Of a stretch of DNA of 24,889 nt, positions 7,879 through 15,373 are shown in pieces. Numbering within the stretch: the first letter of the stretch is position 1; the number at the start of each line of letters is the position of its first letter. Origin of the DNA: Mesobacterium_A hydrothermale (GTDB lineage Bacteria; Pseudomonadota; Alphaproteobacteria; Rhodobacterales; Rhodobacteraceae); contig NZ_JAYLLH010000039.1 in assembly GCF_035818635.1 (NCBI RefSeq), positions 1 to 24,889 of the forward strand. Direction: 5' to 3'. The notes below the pieces were generated by a model. It was given only the letters and a program-made list of their open reading frames with translations, did not search any database and was not told where the DNA came from. The position numbers and the translations under genes are program-made.

Positions 7879-8583
7879 ATGCCAAGCCCGTCTGCCGCAC
7901 TGCCCAAGTATGCCCAGATTTCCGAGATGCTGATCCGGGAAATCGCTGCCGGGCGTCTGGCCGACGGGGCCAAGCTGCCGCCGGAACGCCAGTTCGCGGC
8001 AGAGCTGGGAATTTCCGTCGGCACCTTGCGCAAGGCGCTGGACGACCTTGCGGATAAGGGCATGTTGCGCAGGGTGCAGGGGTCAGGGAACTATGTCCGG
8101 CATCGGCCGGATCCGGCGGGCATCTATGCTTTCTTCAGGCTGGAACTGGTCGACGGCGGCGGGCTGCCGACCGCGGAGTACCTGGACATCGCGCGGCTGG
8201 AAAAACCGGCCGAGCTGCCGGCTTTCGGGACATCGCGTGACGGCCATCGCATCCGGCGACTGCGCCGTCTGTCTGGCCAACCTGCCGCGCTCGAGGAAAT
8301 CTGGCTCGACGGGGTCTGGGCCGAAAAGGTGGATCGCGACGATATCTCGGAATCGCTCTACCTGTTTTACAGCACCCGCCTGGACCTTCTGATTACCTCT
8401 GCCGAGGACAGGGTCAGCATCGATCTGGTCCCCGCTTGGCGGGTGGATCAATTCGCGATTGCAGCAGGACAGCCCTGTGGATTCGTCGAACGCTGGGGCC
8501 GGACCGCCGATGGCGAAGTGGCCGAATTTTCTCGCACTTGGTTCGACCCTTCGGTCGTCCGTTACGTCGCACGAATGAGGTAA
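7879..8583 (+). CDS. GntR-family transcriptional regulator, HutC/UTRA subfamily
   Basis: This is a 234-residue repressor-type regulator. The N-terminal winged helix-turn-helix spans about residues 10-75, with LPPERQFAAELGISVGTLRKALDDLADKGMLRRVQGSGNYV matching the GntR signature. Residues about 85-230 form a UTRA-type ligand-binding domain (IRRLRRLSGQPAALEEIWLDG, then a C-terminal ERWGRTADGEVAEFSRTWF). HutC-type members usually repress adjacent catabolic operons and release DNA on binding the substrate or an intermediate. Here it is divergent to the monooxygenase/TRAP operon and only 2 nt from the downstream MocA-type gene, so it probably controls both. The ribosome site is weak, which suggests low expression. 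Confidence 0.9.
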   Translation: MPSPSAALPKYAQISEMLIREIAAGRLADGAKLPPERQFAAELGISVGTLRKALDDLADKGMLRRVQGSGNYVRHRPDPAGIYAFFRLELVDGGGLPTAEYLDIARLEKPAELPAFGTSRDGHRIRRLRRLSGQPAALEEIWLDGVWAEKVDRDDISESLYLFYSTRLDLLITSAEDRVSIDLVPAWRVDQFAIAAGQPCGFVERWGRTADGEVAEFSRTWFDPSVVRYVARMR

Positions 8584-8585
8584 AT

Positions 8586-9683
8586 ATGCGCACGATCAAC
8601 TATGGCATCATTGGATGCGGCATGATGGGTCAGGAACATCTGCGCAATATCGCGCTTTTGCCCGAAACCCGGGTCGCTGCGATCTATGAACCCGACGCAG
8701 AGCAAGCCCAACGCTCTTTGGCCATTGCGCCCGACGCAGAAATTGTTTCCTCGGTTGCGGCGCTCCTGGCGATTGAGACATTGGATTGCCTGCTGGTGGC
8801 CGCACCCAATCACCTGCATGTCGACCTTTTCGAGGAAATCGCCAGAACCCGGCCGCTGCCACTGTTGATCGAAAAGCCGTTGTTCACATCGTCCGAACAG
8901 GTCGACCGACTGCGTCAGCTGGAGGCCAGCTATCCCGCGCCGGTCTGGGTGGCGATGGAGTATCGCTATATGCCACCGATCCAGAAGCTGATCGACGAGG
9001 CAAAAGACGCCACCGGCGGCATCACCATGCTGACGATCCGCGAGCACCGGTTTCCGTTTCTGCCGAAGGTTGGGGACTGGAACCGTTTCAACCGCAATAC
9101 CGGCGGCACTTTTGTCGAGAAATGCTGCCATTTCTTCGATCTCATGCGCTTGCTGATGCAGTCAGAACCGGTCCGCGTGATGGCGTCGGCGGGGCAGGAC
9201 GTGAACCACCTGGACGAAGTCTATAACGGTGAAACGCCTGATATCTGGGATGCGGGTTTTGTCATCGTCGAGTTCGAGAACGGCACCCGCGCGATGCTTG
9301 AGCTTTGCATGTATGCCGAAGGCTCGCGCTATCAGGAGGAAATCACGGCGGTTGGCCCCAAGGGCAAGATCGAGGCGAAAGTCCCGGGGCCGGGGCGGTT
9401 TTGGCCCGAACACCTGGGGGCGGCCCCGGTGCCGCAGGTCATCGTGTCTCCGCGTAACCCGCCCGGCCCGGTCACGATCGACGTACCGGTCGATGCCACG
9501 GCACTGGCTGCGGGCGATCACAACGGCTCCACGCTTTACCAGCACCAGAAATTCGTCGAAGTCGTGCGGCAGAGCGGTGTGCCGGAAGTCACGTTGGAAT
9601 GCGGTCGCAAGGCGGTTGAAATGGGGCTGGCTGCACAGCTTTCGGCGACAACCGGGCAGACGGTCGATCTGACGTCGCACTGA
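8586..9683 (+). CDS. Gfo/Idh/MocA-family NAD(P)-dependent oxidoreductase
   Basis: This 365-residue protein has an N-terminal Rossmann fold with the dinucleotide motif GIIGCGMMG (residues 6-14) and the family's EKP motif (LLIEKPLF, near 95-102). The C-terminal alpha/beta domain carries GGTFVEKCCHFFDLMRLL around 174-191. Members oxidise or reduce sugars and inositols, and some relatives are NAD-dependent glycosidases. NAD-dependent sulfoquinovosidases (GH188) belong to this broad structural class, so it could liberate sulfoquinovose from its glycosides; I cannot tell this from a plain sugar dehydrogenase by eye. The start at 8586 is 2 nt after the GntR stop, with gaggt 5 nt upstream. Two hairpins close the unit. 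Confidence 0.88.
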   Translation: MRTINYGIIGCGMMGQEHLRNIALLPETRVAAIYEPDAEQAQRSLAIAPDAEIVSSVAALLAIETLDCLLVAAPNHLHVDLFEEIARTRPLPLLIEKPLFTSSEQVDRLRQLEASYPAPVWVAMEYRYMPPIQKLIDEAKDATGGITMLTIREHRFPFLPKVGDWNRFNRNTGGTFVEKCCHFFDLMRLLMQSEPVRVMASAGQDVNHLDEVYNGETPDIWDAGFVIVEFENGTRAMLELCMYAEGSRYQEEITAVGPKGKIEAKVPGPGRFWPEHLGAAPVPQVIVSPRNPPGPVTIDVPVDATALAAGDHNGSTLYQHQKFVEVVRQSGVPEVTLECGRKAVEMGLAAQLSATTGQTVDLTSH

Positions 9684-9696
9684 TCGCCGACCGCGT

Positions 9697-9771
9697 CGTG
9701 CCCCATCGGGCGCGGGCACGCTGCGCATCGGGAAAGCCCCCGCGGGCCGCTGGCGGCGGCGGTCCGCGGGG
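9697..9771 (+). terminator. Two consecutive hairpins ending the GntR-MocA unit
   Basis: The first hairpin has a 7-bp stem (cgtgccc 9697-9703 with gggcacg 9714-9720). The second is stronger: 13 bp with one G-T pair (9738-9750 with 9759-9771) and an 8-nt loop. No T-tract follows. They occupy much of the 172-bp gap before the SARP-like regulator gene. The rest of the gap shows one partial CTGACGCG motif at 9823-9830 and the weak gaggga at 9830-9835. Confidence 0.5.
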
Positions 9772-9855
9772 TCAACGTCATTTCGGCATATAGAAATTGA
9801 AAGCCGCAGCAAATTCGCTACCCTGACGCGAGGGAACTGGGTATCGGGTGCATCT

Positions 9856-11826
9856 TTGGCTCTGGTTTGTGACACGCTGGAGCTGTTCCTGCTTTCGGAT
9901 TGGAAAGCAGAGATTGGCCCGGTGCAGATCGACCTGAGGGGTCAGAAGCGCCGGGCCCTGTTGACCTATCTTACGCTTTTGGACGGGCGTCCTTCGCATC
10001 GCGATGATCTGGCCGAGCTTTTCTGGCCCGCGGTCGATCTGCGCAAGGCGCGCGCCTCGCTTCGGCAGGCGCTTACGGATTTGCGCAAGGCCCTTGGCGC
10101 GGACCTTATCAAGTCGGACGGAGAGCTTGTGTCCATGTCCCGTGCGCGGGCAACAACCGACGTGGCCGATCTGGCCCGCGATCTGCGCGCATCTCACAGC
10201 GGGGCACATGTGGAAACCGCCTTGCGTGGCATGGCCGGTCTGCTGCGGGCGTTTGACGGGATCGGGCCTGCGCTTGATGACTGGTTGCAAGACACCCGGG
10301 CACGCCTGACCGATCTTGTTTTCGACGCCGCTTCCGTGCGGCTTCAAGACCCGGCCGTTTCCGCCGAGGCGCAGCTTCGGTTGGCCCGCGCGGTACTGGA
10401 ATTGGATGCGCTGTATGAAGTCGCGGTGCGTGCGCAAATGAAGGCTTTGGCCGATCTGAACGACAACGCCGCCGCCTTGCGCGTCTATCACGGTTTTTAC
10501 GAGCGCATCGAACTCGAACTGGCGGTCGAGCCTTCGGTCGAAACCCAAGAACTTGCCATCCGGATAAAGTTGCAGACCCCGGCAGAGGACGCGGTGCTTG
10601 CCTCCGCCACGCCAGCGCCGGGATCGGCGCGGCCCCTGACACTTGTGGCGGTCTTGCCGTTTGAACGGTTGGGGGCGCCGGATATTCCCGACTACATGAT
10701 TCTGGGCATGCTGGATCAGATCACCTGCGTGATGGCGGCCTACCGCTCGCCCGCGGTGATTTCCTCGAACAGCACACGCCAGTTTCTGGGGCAGGCCATA
10801 AACCCGACCGAGGTCGGGCGGCAACTGGATGCGCGCTATGTGGTGACAGGGTCGATCAGCGGCAGCGGGGCAGCCCAGGTGTTGTCGGTGCAACTGTGTG
10901 ATGGGGCCAATGGCCGGGTCTACTGGGCCAAGAATCTGACCTTGTCGCGATCAGAGGCTTTGACGCAAAGTCTTGCCCTGGCGCAGGACATTGCCCGCGC
11001 GATCGAGCCGTCGCTGAACCTTGCCGAGCTGGACCGCGCCCGCGCGATCCCCCCCGATGCGCTGGAACCACATCATCTTGTCTTGCAGGCAAAGGACCTG
11101 ATGTTTCGCCTCAGCCCGGTGGACTTTGCCAGGGCGCGCGGGTTGCTGGATCAGGCTCTGGGAACGGGCGCAAGCTTTGCCCCGGCCTTTGCGCTTTCTG
11201 CCGAATGGTATGCGATCAACCTTTGGCAGGGTTGGTCGCGCCAAAGTCGCGACGACAGCGAACGGCTGATCGATCATGCCCGTCGCGCGTTGCAGCATTC
11301 CCCCGGCGATGGTCGCGCGATGGCGCAATGGGGGCACTACAAGATTGCGCTGGAACGCGATTTCGACGGCGCGCTGGCGCTGATGGACGAAGCCCAACAG
11401 ATGGCACCGTCGGATTCGGAAACGCTGATCTGGACGGTGCCTACGCTGGCGCACAGCGGTCAGGCCACCCGCGCGCTGCAAAACGGCACCGAGGCATTGC
11501 GCCTGTCACCGTTCGACCCGTTCCAGTTTCGCAACGAACATTTCGTGTCGTTGGCCCACTACGCCAATCATGACCACGAAGCTGCTGCCCGGCTGGGGTT
11601 GGCCTGTTTTTCCAAGGCGCCGAACTATGGGTCGAATCTGCGCGTCACGATTGCGGCGCTTCAGGCGGCCGGCCGCACCGCCGAGGCGGCCGACCTGGCC
11701 ATCCATCATGGCCAGGTCGAACCGCGATATTCATTGAACCGGGTCCGCGACCGCATGGGGTTTCGCGATGCGGAAACGCAGGATGTCTACGTATCGCGTC
11801 TGCTGGCTGCCGGGATCGCCGCCTGA
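9856..11826 (+). CDS. SARP/BTAD-like transcriptional regulator with TolB-like and TPR domains
   Basis: This 656-residue multi-domain protein opens like SARP/AfsR regulators. Residues about 5-90 form an OmpR-type winged helix (LELFLLSDWK, then KRRALLTYLTLLDGRPSHRDDLAELFWP). Residues about 95-240 form a BTAD-like helical domain (RLARAVLELDALYEVAVRAQMKALADL, LRVYHGFYERIELELAVEPS). Residues about 262-385 resemble the TolB/FlgO N-terminal fold seen behind CadC-like regulators and cyclases (LVAVLPFERLG, DARYVVTGSISG). About 400-645 are TPR-like helices. No membrane segment is seen, so it is a cytoplasmic regulator. The TTG at 9856 is the most plausible start but is poorly supported by a ribosome site. 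SARP proteins bind direct repeats spaced by a helical turn; such repeats lie 5 nt after this gene and upstream of the heme peroxidase gene, which makes those units its likely targets. Confidence 0.82.
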   Translation: MALVCDTLELFLLSDWKAEIGPVQIDLRGQKRRALLTYLTLLDGRPSHRDDLAELFWPAVDLRKARASLRQALTDLRKALGADLIKSDGELVSMSRARATTDVADLARDLRASHSGAHVETALRGMAGLLRAFDGIGPALDDWLQDTRARLTDLVFDAASVRLQDPAVSAEAQLRLARAVLELDALYEVAVRAQMKALADLNDNAAALRVYHGFYERIELELAVEPSVETQELAIRIKLQTPAEDAVLASATPAPGSARPLTLVAVLPFERLGAPDIPDYMILGMLDQITCVMAAYRSPAVISSNSTRQFLGQAINPTEVGRQLDARYVVTGSISGSGAAQVLSVQLCDGANGRVYWAKNLTLSRSEALTQSLALAQDIARAIEPSLNLAELDRARAIPPDALEPHHLVLQAKDLMFRLSPVDFARARGLLDQALGTGASFAPAFALSAEWYAINLWQGWSRQSRDDSERLIDHARRALQHSPGDGRAMAQWGHYKIALERDFDGALALMDEAQQMAPSDSETLIWTVPTLAHSGQATRALQNGTEALRLSPFDPFQFRNEHFVSLAHYANHDHEAAARLGLACFSKAPNYGSNLRVTIAALQAAGRTAEAADLAIHHGQVEPRYSLNRVRDRMGFRDAETQDVYVSRLLAAGIAA

Positions 11827-11830
11827 GCAT

Positions 11831-11850
11831 TTGACGCCGGATTGACGCCG
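11831..11850 (+). promoter_or_regulatory. Two perfect TTGACGCCG direct repeats with 11-bp period (operator)
   Basis: TTGACGCCG occurs at 11831-11839 and again at 11842-11850. The period is 11 bp, as expected for SARP/OmpR-type winged-helix proteins binding one face of the helix. The second copy starts 54 nt before the GTG of the haloperoxidase-type gene and includes a -35-like TTGACG; a good -10 is missing, as is common at activator-dependent promoters. The same motif is found upstream of the heme peroxidase gene. Confidence 0.75.
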
Positions 11851-11895
11851 CTCTGGTTCAACAATCGGACAAGACCGATCAAAGGGAGACAGGAC

Positions 11896-12777
11896 GTGTT
11901 CATTCTACCAGGCAGCCATGGCAACTCGCATGGCAATTCTCACGGCAACTCGCATGGGAATTCCCACGGCAATTCTCATGGCAACAGCGGGCTTGCCATG
12001 GCGCCAGCCGGGGGCATCGCGTTGCCGGTGTCGATGCCGATCTATCTTGGACCGGGGGTTCTGCACCCGATTGAAGCCGGCCCGTTCAAGGAAACCGAGA
12101 TCCATCCCGATCTCTGGGTTCTGCCGAAACTGCCGGGACTGTTGATCAATGTGCTGCCCGACACCTCTCCGAACAATCCCGATCACGCGACGCTGAAGGC
12201 GATCATGGAAAGCAAGGCCGTCGAGGTCGACCTTGAACGCGCCCTGAACGCGCGGGATGCAAACCTTGCGTCCTTCGGCGCAGAGGCCGCCGACCAATCG
12301 GGCGATTTCAAGCACTACTTCCATGCCCTCTTGTCGTTGAATCCGCGCGACCACACGAACACGATGCGCTTGATTTCGCTGGTTTATGCCGCGGCGGGCG
12401 TCGTCGGAATGGCATGGAAGCTCGAGTTCAGGCGGGCCCGTCCCGCGCAAGTCTGGCCCGGCATGTTTCCGGCGCTGCCAACCCCGCCGCATCCGTCCTT
12501 TCCCAGCAATCATTCCGTTCAGGCGCATACGGTTGCGCAGGTCTTGATCGAGGTGGTGAAGGGGGCCGGGCACCCAGCTGCCGAACGCTATCTTTCAGAG
12601 CTTGCGGACCGGATCGCGCTGAACCGCGAATACGTGGGGATCCATTTTTGCACGGACACCGAAGGCGGGCGGGAAATCGCGAACGGGCTGACCACCCAGT
12701 TGCTTGCTGACGGGCTTGTGAAAACGCTGGTTGACGCCGCCGTAGACGAACTGACCGTCGAGCGCGGGACTGCGTGA
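11896..12777 (+). CDS. PAP2 / vanadium-haloperoxidase-type protein with an (SHGN)6 N-terminal tract
   Basis: This 293-residue protein carries the full active-site pattern shared by vanadium haloperoxidases and PAP2 acid phosphatases. It has K175 and R182 (K-x6-RP, KLEFRRARP), S204-N205-H206 in PSNHS, and R244...H250 with D254 (NREYVGIHFCTD). These residues bind vanadate or phosphate; the usual Gly of PSGH is Asn here. Whether it oxidises halides or is a phosphatase cannot be decided. Residues 7-30 are six SHGN repeats. No signal peptide is apparent. The GTG at 11896 is chosen because aaagggaga lies about 6 nt upstream; the upstream frame is short and non-coding in character. One nucleotide separates it from the papain-like gene, so they form one operon, probably driven from the 11-bp-periodic repeats. 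Confidence 0.82.
   Translation: MFILPGSHGNSHGNSHGNSHGNSHGNSHGNSGLAMAPAGGIALPVSMPIYLGPGVLHPIEAGPFKETEIHPDLWVLPKLPGLLINVLPDTSPNNPDHATLKAIMESKAVEVDLERALNARDANLASFGAEAADQSGDFKHYFHALLSLNPRDHTNTMRLISLVYAAAGVVGMAWKLEFRRARPAQVWPGMFPALPTPPHPSFPSNHSVQAHTVAQVLIEVVKGAGHPAAERYLSELADRIALNREYVGIHFCTDTEGGREIANGLTTQLLADGLVKTLVDAAVDELTVERGTA
11914..11985 (+). repeat. Six tandem 12-nt units encoding (SHGN)6
   Basis: Residues 7-30 of the haloperoxidase-type protein are six uninterrupted Ser-His-Gly-Asn units. The DNA units differ at wobble positions (agc/tcg/tct/tcc for Ser, cat/cac for His, ggc/ggg for Gly, aac/aat for Asn), while the peptide is unchanged. That suggests selection on the peptide rather than a very recent slippage expansion. 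Regularly spaced histidines could bind metal. Confidence 0.9.
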
Positions 12778-12778
12778 G

Positions 12779-13825
12779 ATGTCCAACCGCACTCTTTCAA
12801 CAGGCGCGGCGGTACCGGGCAACTGGACCTCTGCCCTGGGGGTCGCGCTGGGCCAGCGGGCAGAGCGTGCCGACTTTGTCGGGCGGCGTGGCGAACGTGT
12901 TTTTGTCAAAGCAATCGAGCGGCAATTGTCAGAAGCGCTGTCGCCAGAACTGACTGGTTGGCCGGTCCGTGACCAGGGGCGCAGGGCAACCTGCACCGCT
13001 TTTGCGGTCACGGCCATGGCAGAGCTGTGGCAGGCCACCCATGGTGGCAAACCTGTCGTGCCGGACTTTTCCGAAGAGTTCCTGTACTACAAATCGCGAG
13101 AGGACAGTTTCGCCGGAGCGGGCATCCACCTCGACGACGCCGAAGTTGATGCTCTGACCCAGGCAGGCGCGACCTTTCTGAAACAAGCCCAGAACGCGTT
13201 GGAAAGGGATGGCATCTGCCTGGAAACGGCGGCCCCCTACGACAGGCGGGCGATGGTCAACGCGCGGGTCAAGCCGGGGCAGGGGGCCGTCGCGGACGCG
13301 TTGGGCCGCAAGCCGCGCTCGGCGCTTGTTCACAACATCGTCGATTCCGAAAACGGCGAGGTCATCGGCACCCTGCGGGCGTGGAGAACCCCGCTGGCCG
13401 AACGCACTGTATCCGACATCCTGATAGACGCCCTTGGGCACGACAGCGCTGTCGCGGCGGCCTTTGCCGTTCTGAACGGGCCGGGGCGGGGGGCTTGGTT
13501 GGGGACAACACCGTTTCTGACCGGGCAGGTCAGCTATCCCCACGATGAAGAGGTTGTCGGTTTGCAACCGATCGGGGGGCACGCGGTCTGCATCGTCGGG
13601 TTCATCCCGGATACCGGCGCGACGCCCGCCCAACCCGCCAATCCTGGTTGGTTCGTGTTCAGAAATTCACTTGGGCGGCATCGTTTTGCCCGCGATGCGG
13701 GCAAGGTGCCGACGCCAACGGCCGCACCCTTGCAGGGGTACGGCGTGATCTCGGCAGCGGACGTGGACCGGTATTGCTGGGAATACCTGTTCCACGCCCC
13801 GGGCGCCGATTCGGTGCCCGGTTAG
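12779..13825 (+). CDS. Papain-like (C1 family) cysteine peptidase
   Basis: This 348-residue protein contains the ordered active site of papain-fold peptidases. Gln66 of the oxyanion hole is in VRDQG, catalytic Cys72 in RATCTAFA, His268 in IGGHAVCIVGF, and Asn296 in WFVFRNSLG (the NSWG equivalent). Residues 1-55 could be a short pro-region. No signal peptide is visible, so it may act in the cytoplasm or leave by an unseen route. It starts 1 nt after the stop of the haloperoxidase-type gene and belongs to the same transcript. Its end overlaps by 4 bp the end of the convergent trypsin-like gene. Substrates are unknown; maturation or turnover of the neighbouring peroxidase proteins is one possibility, as an inference. 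Confidence 0.85.
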   Translation: MSNRTLSTGAAVPGNWTSALGVALGQRAERADFVGRRGERVFVKAIERQLSEALSPELTGWPVRDQGRRATCTAFAVTAMAELWQATHGGKPVVPDFSEEFLYYKSREDSFAGAGIHLDDAEVDALTQAGATFLKQAQNALERDGICLETAAPYDRRAMVNARVKPGQGAVADALGRKPRSALVHNIVDSENGEVIGTLRAWRTPLAERTVSDILIDALGHDSAVAAAFAVLNGPGRGAWLGTTPFLTGQVSYPHDEEVVGLQPIGGHAVCIVGFIPDTGATPAQPANPGWFVFRNSLGRHRFARDAGKVPTPTAAPLQGYGVISAADVDRYCWEYLFHAPGADSVPG

Positions 13826-14754
13826 GCCCCGAATGTGGCAAGCGCGCCTTCGATATCGGACCAAGACAAGGCAAAGGCAATATTGCCGTCACCCGCGAAC
13901 AGGATCCCGACCGCCACAAGGTCGGTCGGGGTCAGGGCCCGCACCAGCGCTGCGCCCGAATGCCCGGGCCGGACCGCCCCAGACAAAACAGAGAGCTGAA
14001 ACACCCGGCTAAAGTGCAGCGTGCGCCCGCTTGGGCGGTCCTTGATCAGGATGCCCTGCGTCAATTCCGTCACCTGTGACAGTTCGACCCGCCGAAGCGC
14101 CCCCTTGGCCTTGGATGCATAGGTATAGCGAAACCGCGACGCAGCTTGCGGCGCAGCGCTCAGCCGACCGATCGTCCGGATGCGTTGGCCCGCGAAGGCT
14201 TCTATGGTGAACGGCAGGGCCAGCGCCTTGCCGCCCGGATCCAGTCGGATCAGCGCAACGTCATGACGGTTGATAATGTCGTCGCGATAGGGCGAATGCC
14301 CCGCGACGGAACCGATCTGTGTCCGTTTTCCTGCGATATCGACAAACACCGACCGCCCCCGCGCATCGCCGTTGGGGGCGGTAACCACATGCGCATTGGT
14401 TATGCCGAAGGCGCCATGCGGGGTGACGGTGACAAAGGCCAGCGTGCCGCTGCGCCGCTTGGTGCCCTCGATCACAATATCCGCGCCGTCCAGAACCGAA
14501 TTGATTGTGGCAAAGGCCTGGGCCGAGGCCTCGACGATGTCGGTCGGAATCGGTCCGGCGGACGTGTGGAAGACTGGCGGCAAAGGCGCGCCATGCGGTG
14601 CGCCCTTCCGTTCCACCATGATGCGCGCGGCAAAGTACTTCTGGCACTGACCGCCAGTGTATTTTTCACCCACACCCACCGCGGTCACATCGGGATGATC
14701 GGCAAGCGCCTTTCGAACCAGGATGGTCCGGGCACGGGCTTCGGCGATCCTCAT
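13822..14754 (-). CDS. Trypsin-like serine peptidase-fold protein
   Basis: This 310-residue protein has a chymotrypsin-type catalytic triad in the right order: His122 in GITNAHVV, Asp165 in NRHDVALIRLD and Ser266 in RPGHSGAAL. About 100 residues precede the protease core (IAEARARTILVRKAL, VGVGEKYTGGQ). This extension is not a signal peptide and looks like a small regulatory or targeting domain. The ATG at 14754 overlaps the stop of the lipoprotein gene (ATGA), so the two are translationally coupled in the order heme peroxidase, lipoprotein, protease. The gene converges on, and overlaps by 4 bp, the papain-like gene. Two unrelated peptidase folds meeting tail to tail within one apparent regulon is unusual. 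Confidence 0.82.
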   Translation of the reverse strand: MRIAEARARTILVRKALADHPDVTAVGVGEKYTGGQCQKYFAARIMVERKGAPHGAPLPPVFHTSAGPIPTDIVEASAQAFATINSVLDGADIVIEGTKRRSGTLAFVTVTPHGAFGITNAHVVTAPNGDARGRSVFVDIAGKRTQIGSVAGHSPYRDDIINRHDVALIRLDPGGKALALPFTIEAFAGQRIRTIGRLSAAPQAASRFRYTYASKAKGALRRVELSQVTELTQGILIKDRPSGRTLHFSRVFQLSVLSGAVRPGHSGAALVRALTPTDLVAVGILFAGDGNIAFALSWSDIEGALATFGA

Positions 14755-15299
14755 GACTGGTTCGTGGAACTGGTGACGTCCGGCCCGGGCTGGACCGGCA
14801 GCGGCGCGGTGTTCGTTTGCGAGACCACCTTGCCAAGCGCGATGTGCTTCAGTTCTCGCAGGCCAACAAGAGCGCCATCATCGTCGAAGACAAAGGCGAA
14901 GATGCGCACATCTCCCGCCCCGTCGACGCTGCCCGCTGCGGCGGGGGCAGACGGCAAAGCCGCTTCGACGATCTTGTTGGCGATCTCGAACAGGCCCCCG
15001 ACCGACGCGGTCGCATCCATGTTGCTGTTGACCGTCGCCAGCGTGCCGTCTTCGCGCAGGGTGATTTTCATGTCGTTCTTGGCCAGAAACGCCCCGAATT
15101 GCAGCACCCGTTTCTTGTTGCGGTCGGGCAGGTATTCGATGTTCGCCTGCCCGCCCGAAACGACCAGTACGGGCATCACTTCGTAATGCACCAGCCCGCG
15201 CGCATCGGCGTTGTCCGCCGTCACCGGCACACTGGTCACATAGGCGCATCCGGATAGACAGGCGGCAAGGCCAAGACCCAGGAACATTCGCGAGATCAT
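14751..15299 (-). CDS. Small outer-membrane-type lipoprotein, unknown function
   Basis: This 182-residue protein begins with a short signal peptide and a lipobox LSGC, with lipidated Cys18. A lipid-anchored periplasmic protein is therefore likely. The mature part has no domain I recognise. It contains VLQFGAFLAKNDMKITLREDGTLATVNSNMDATAS, a pattern suggestive of a beta-rich fold, and an Ala/Pro/Gly-rich stretch near 127-140. The start at 15299 is chosen because it gives the lipoprotein signal and has aggaaagg about 10 nt upstream; a longer open frame reaching 15641 lies antisense-like within the peroxidase gene and is not believed. It lies 74 nt after the heme peroxidase gene, behind a hairpin, and overlaps the serine peptidase gene. 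Confidence 0.8.
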   Translation of the reverse strand: MISRMFLGLGLAACLSGCAYVTSVPVTADNADARGLVHYEVMPVLVVSGGQANIEYLPDRNKKRVLQFGAFLAKNDMKITLREDGTLATVNSNMDATASVGGLFEIANKIVEAALPSAPAAAGSVDGAGDVRIFAFVFDDDGALVGLRELKHIALGKVVSQTNTAPLPVQPGPDVTSSTNQS

Positions 15300-15328
15300 G
15301 ATAAGGGTTCCTTTCCTGCAATTCAGAA

Positions 15329-15367
15329 GGCGCGCCGCACCCGAAGGGAGGATCGGCACGGCGCGCC
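15329..15367 (-). other. Long intercistronic hairpin between heme peroxidase and lipoprotein genes
   Basis: The arms ggcgcgccg (15329-15337) and cggcgcgcc (15359-15367) are perfect complements. Including G-T pairs the stem extends to about 13 bp with a 13-nt loop. It lies in the 74-nt gap within an operon, so a partial terminator or an RNA-stabilising stem that sets different levels of the genes is likely. Confidence 0.55.
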
Positions 15368-15373
15368 GGGGGA

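Noticed and set aside
9778..10893. 371-codon minus-strand open frame opposite the SARP-like regulator
   Set aside because: Low-complexity Arg/Gln/Gly-rich translation; the opposite strand encodes recognisable domains.
11914..11985. CRISPR-like or non-coding satellite interpretation of the 12-nt repeats
   Set aside because: The units are contiguous, have no spacers, stay in frame and differ only synonymously; this is a coding repeat.
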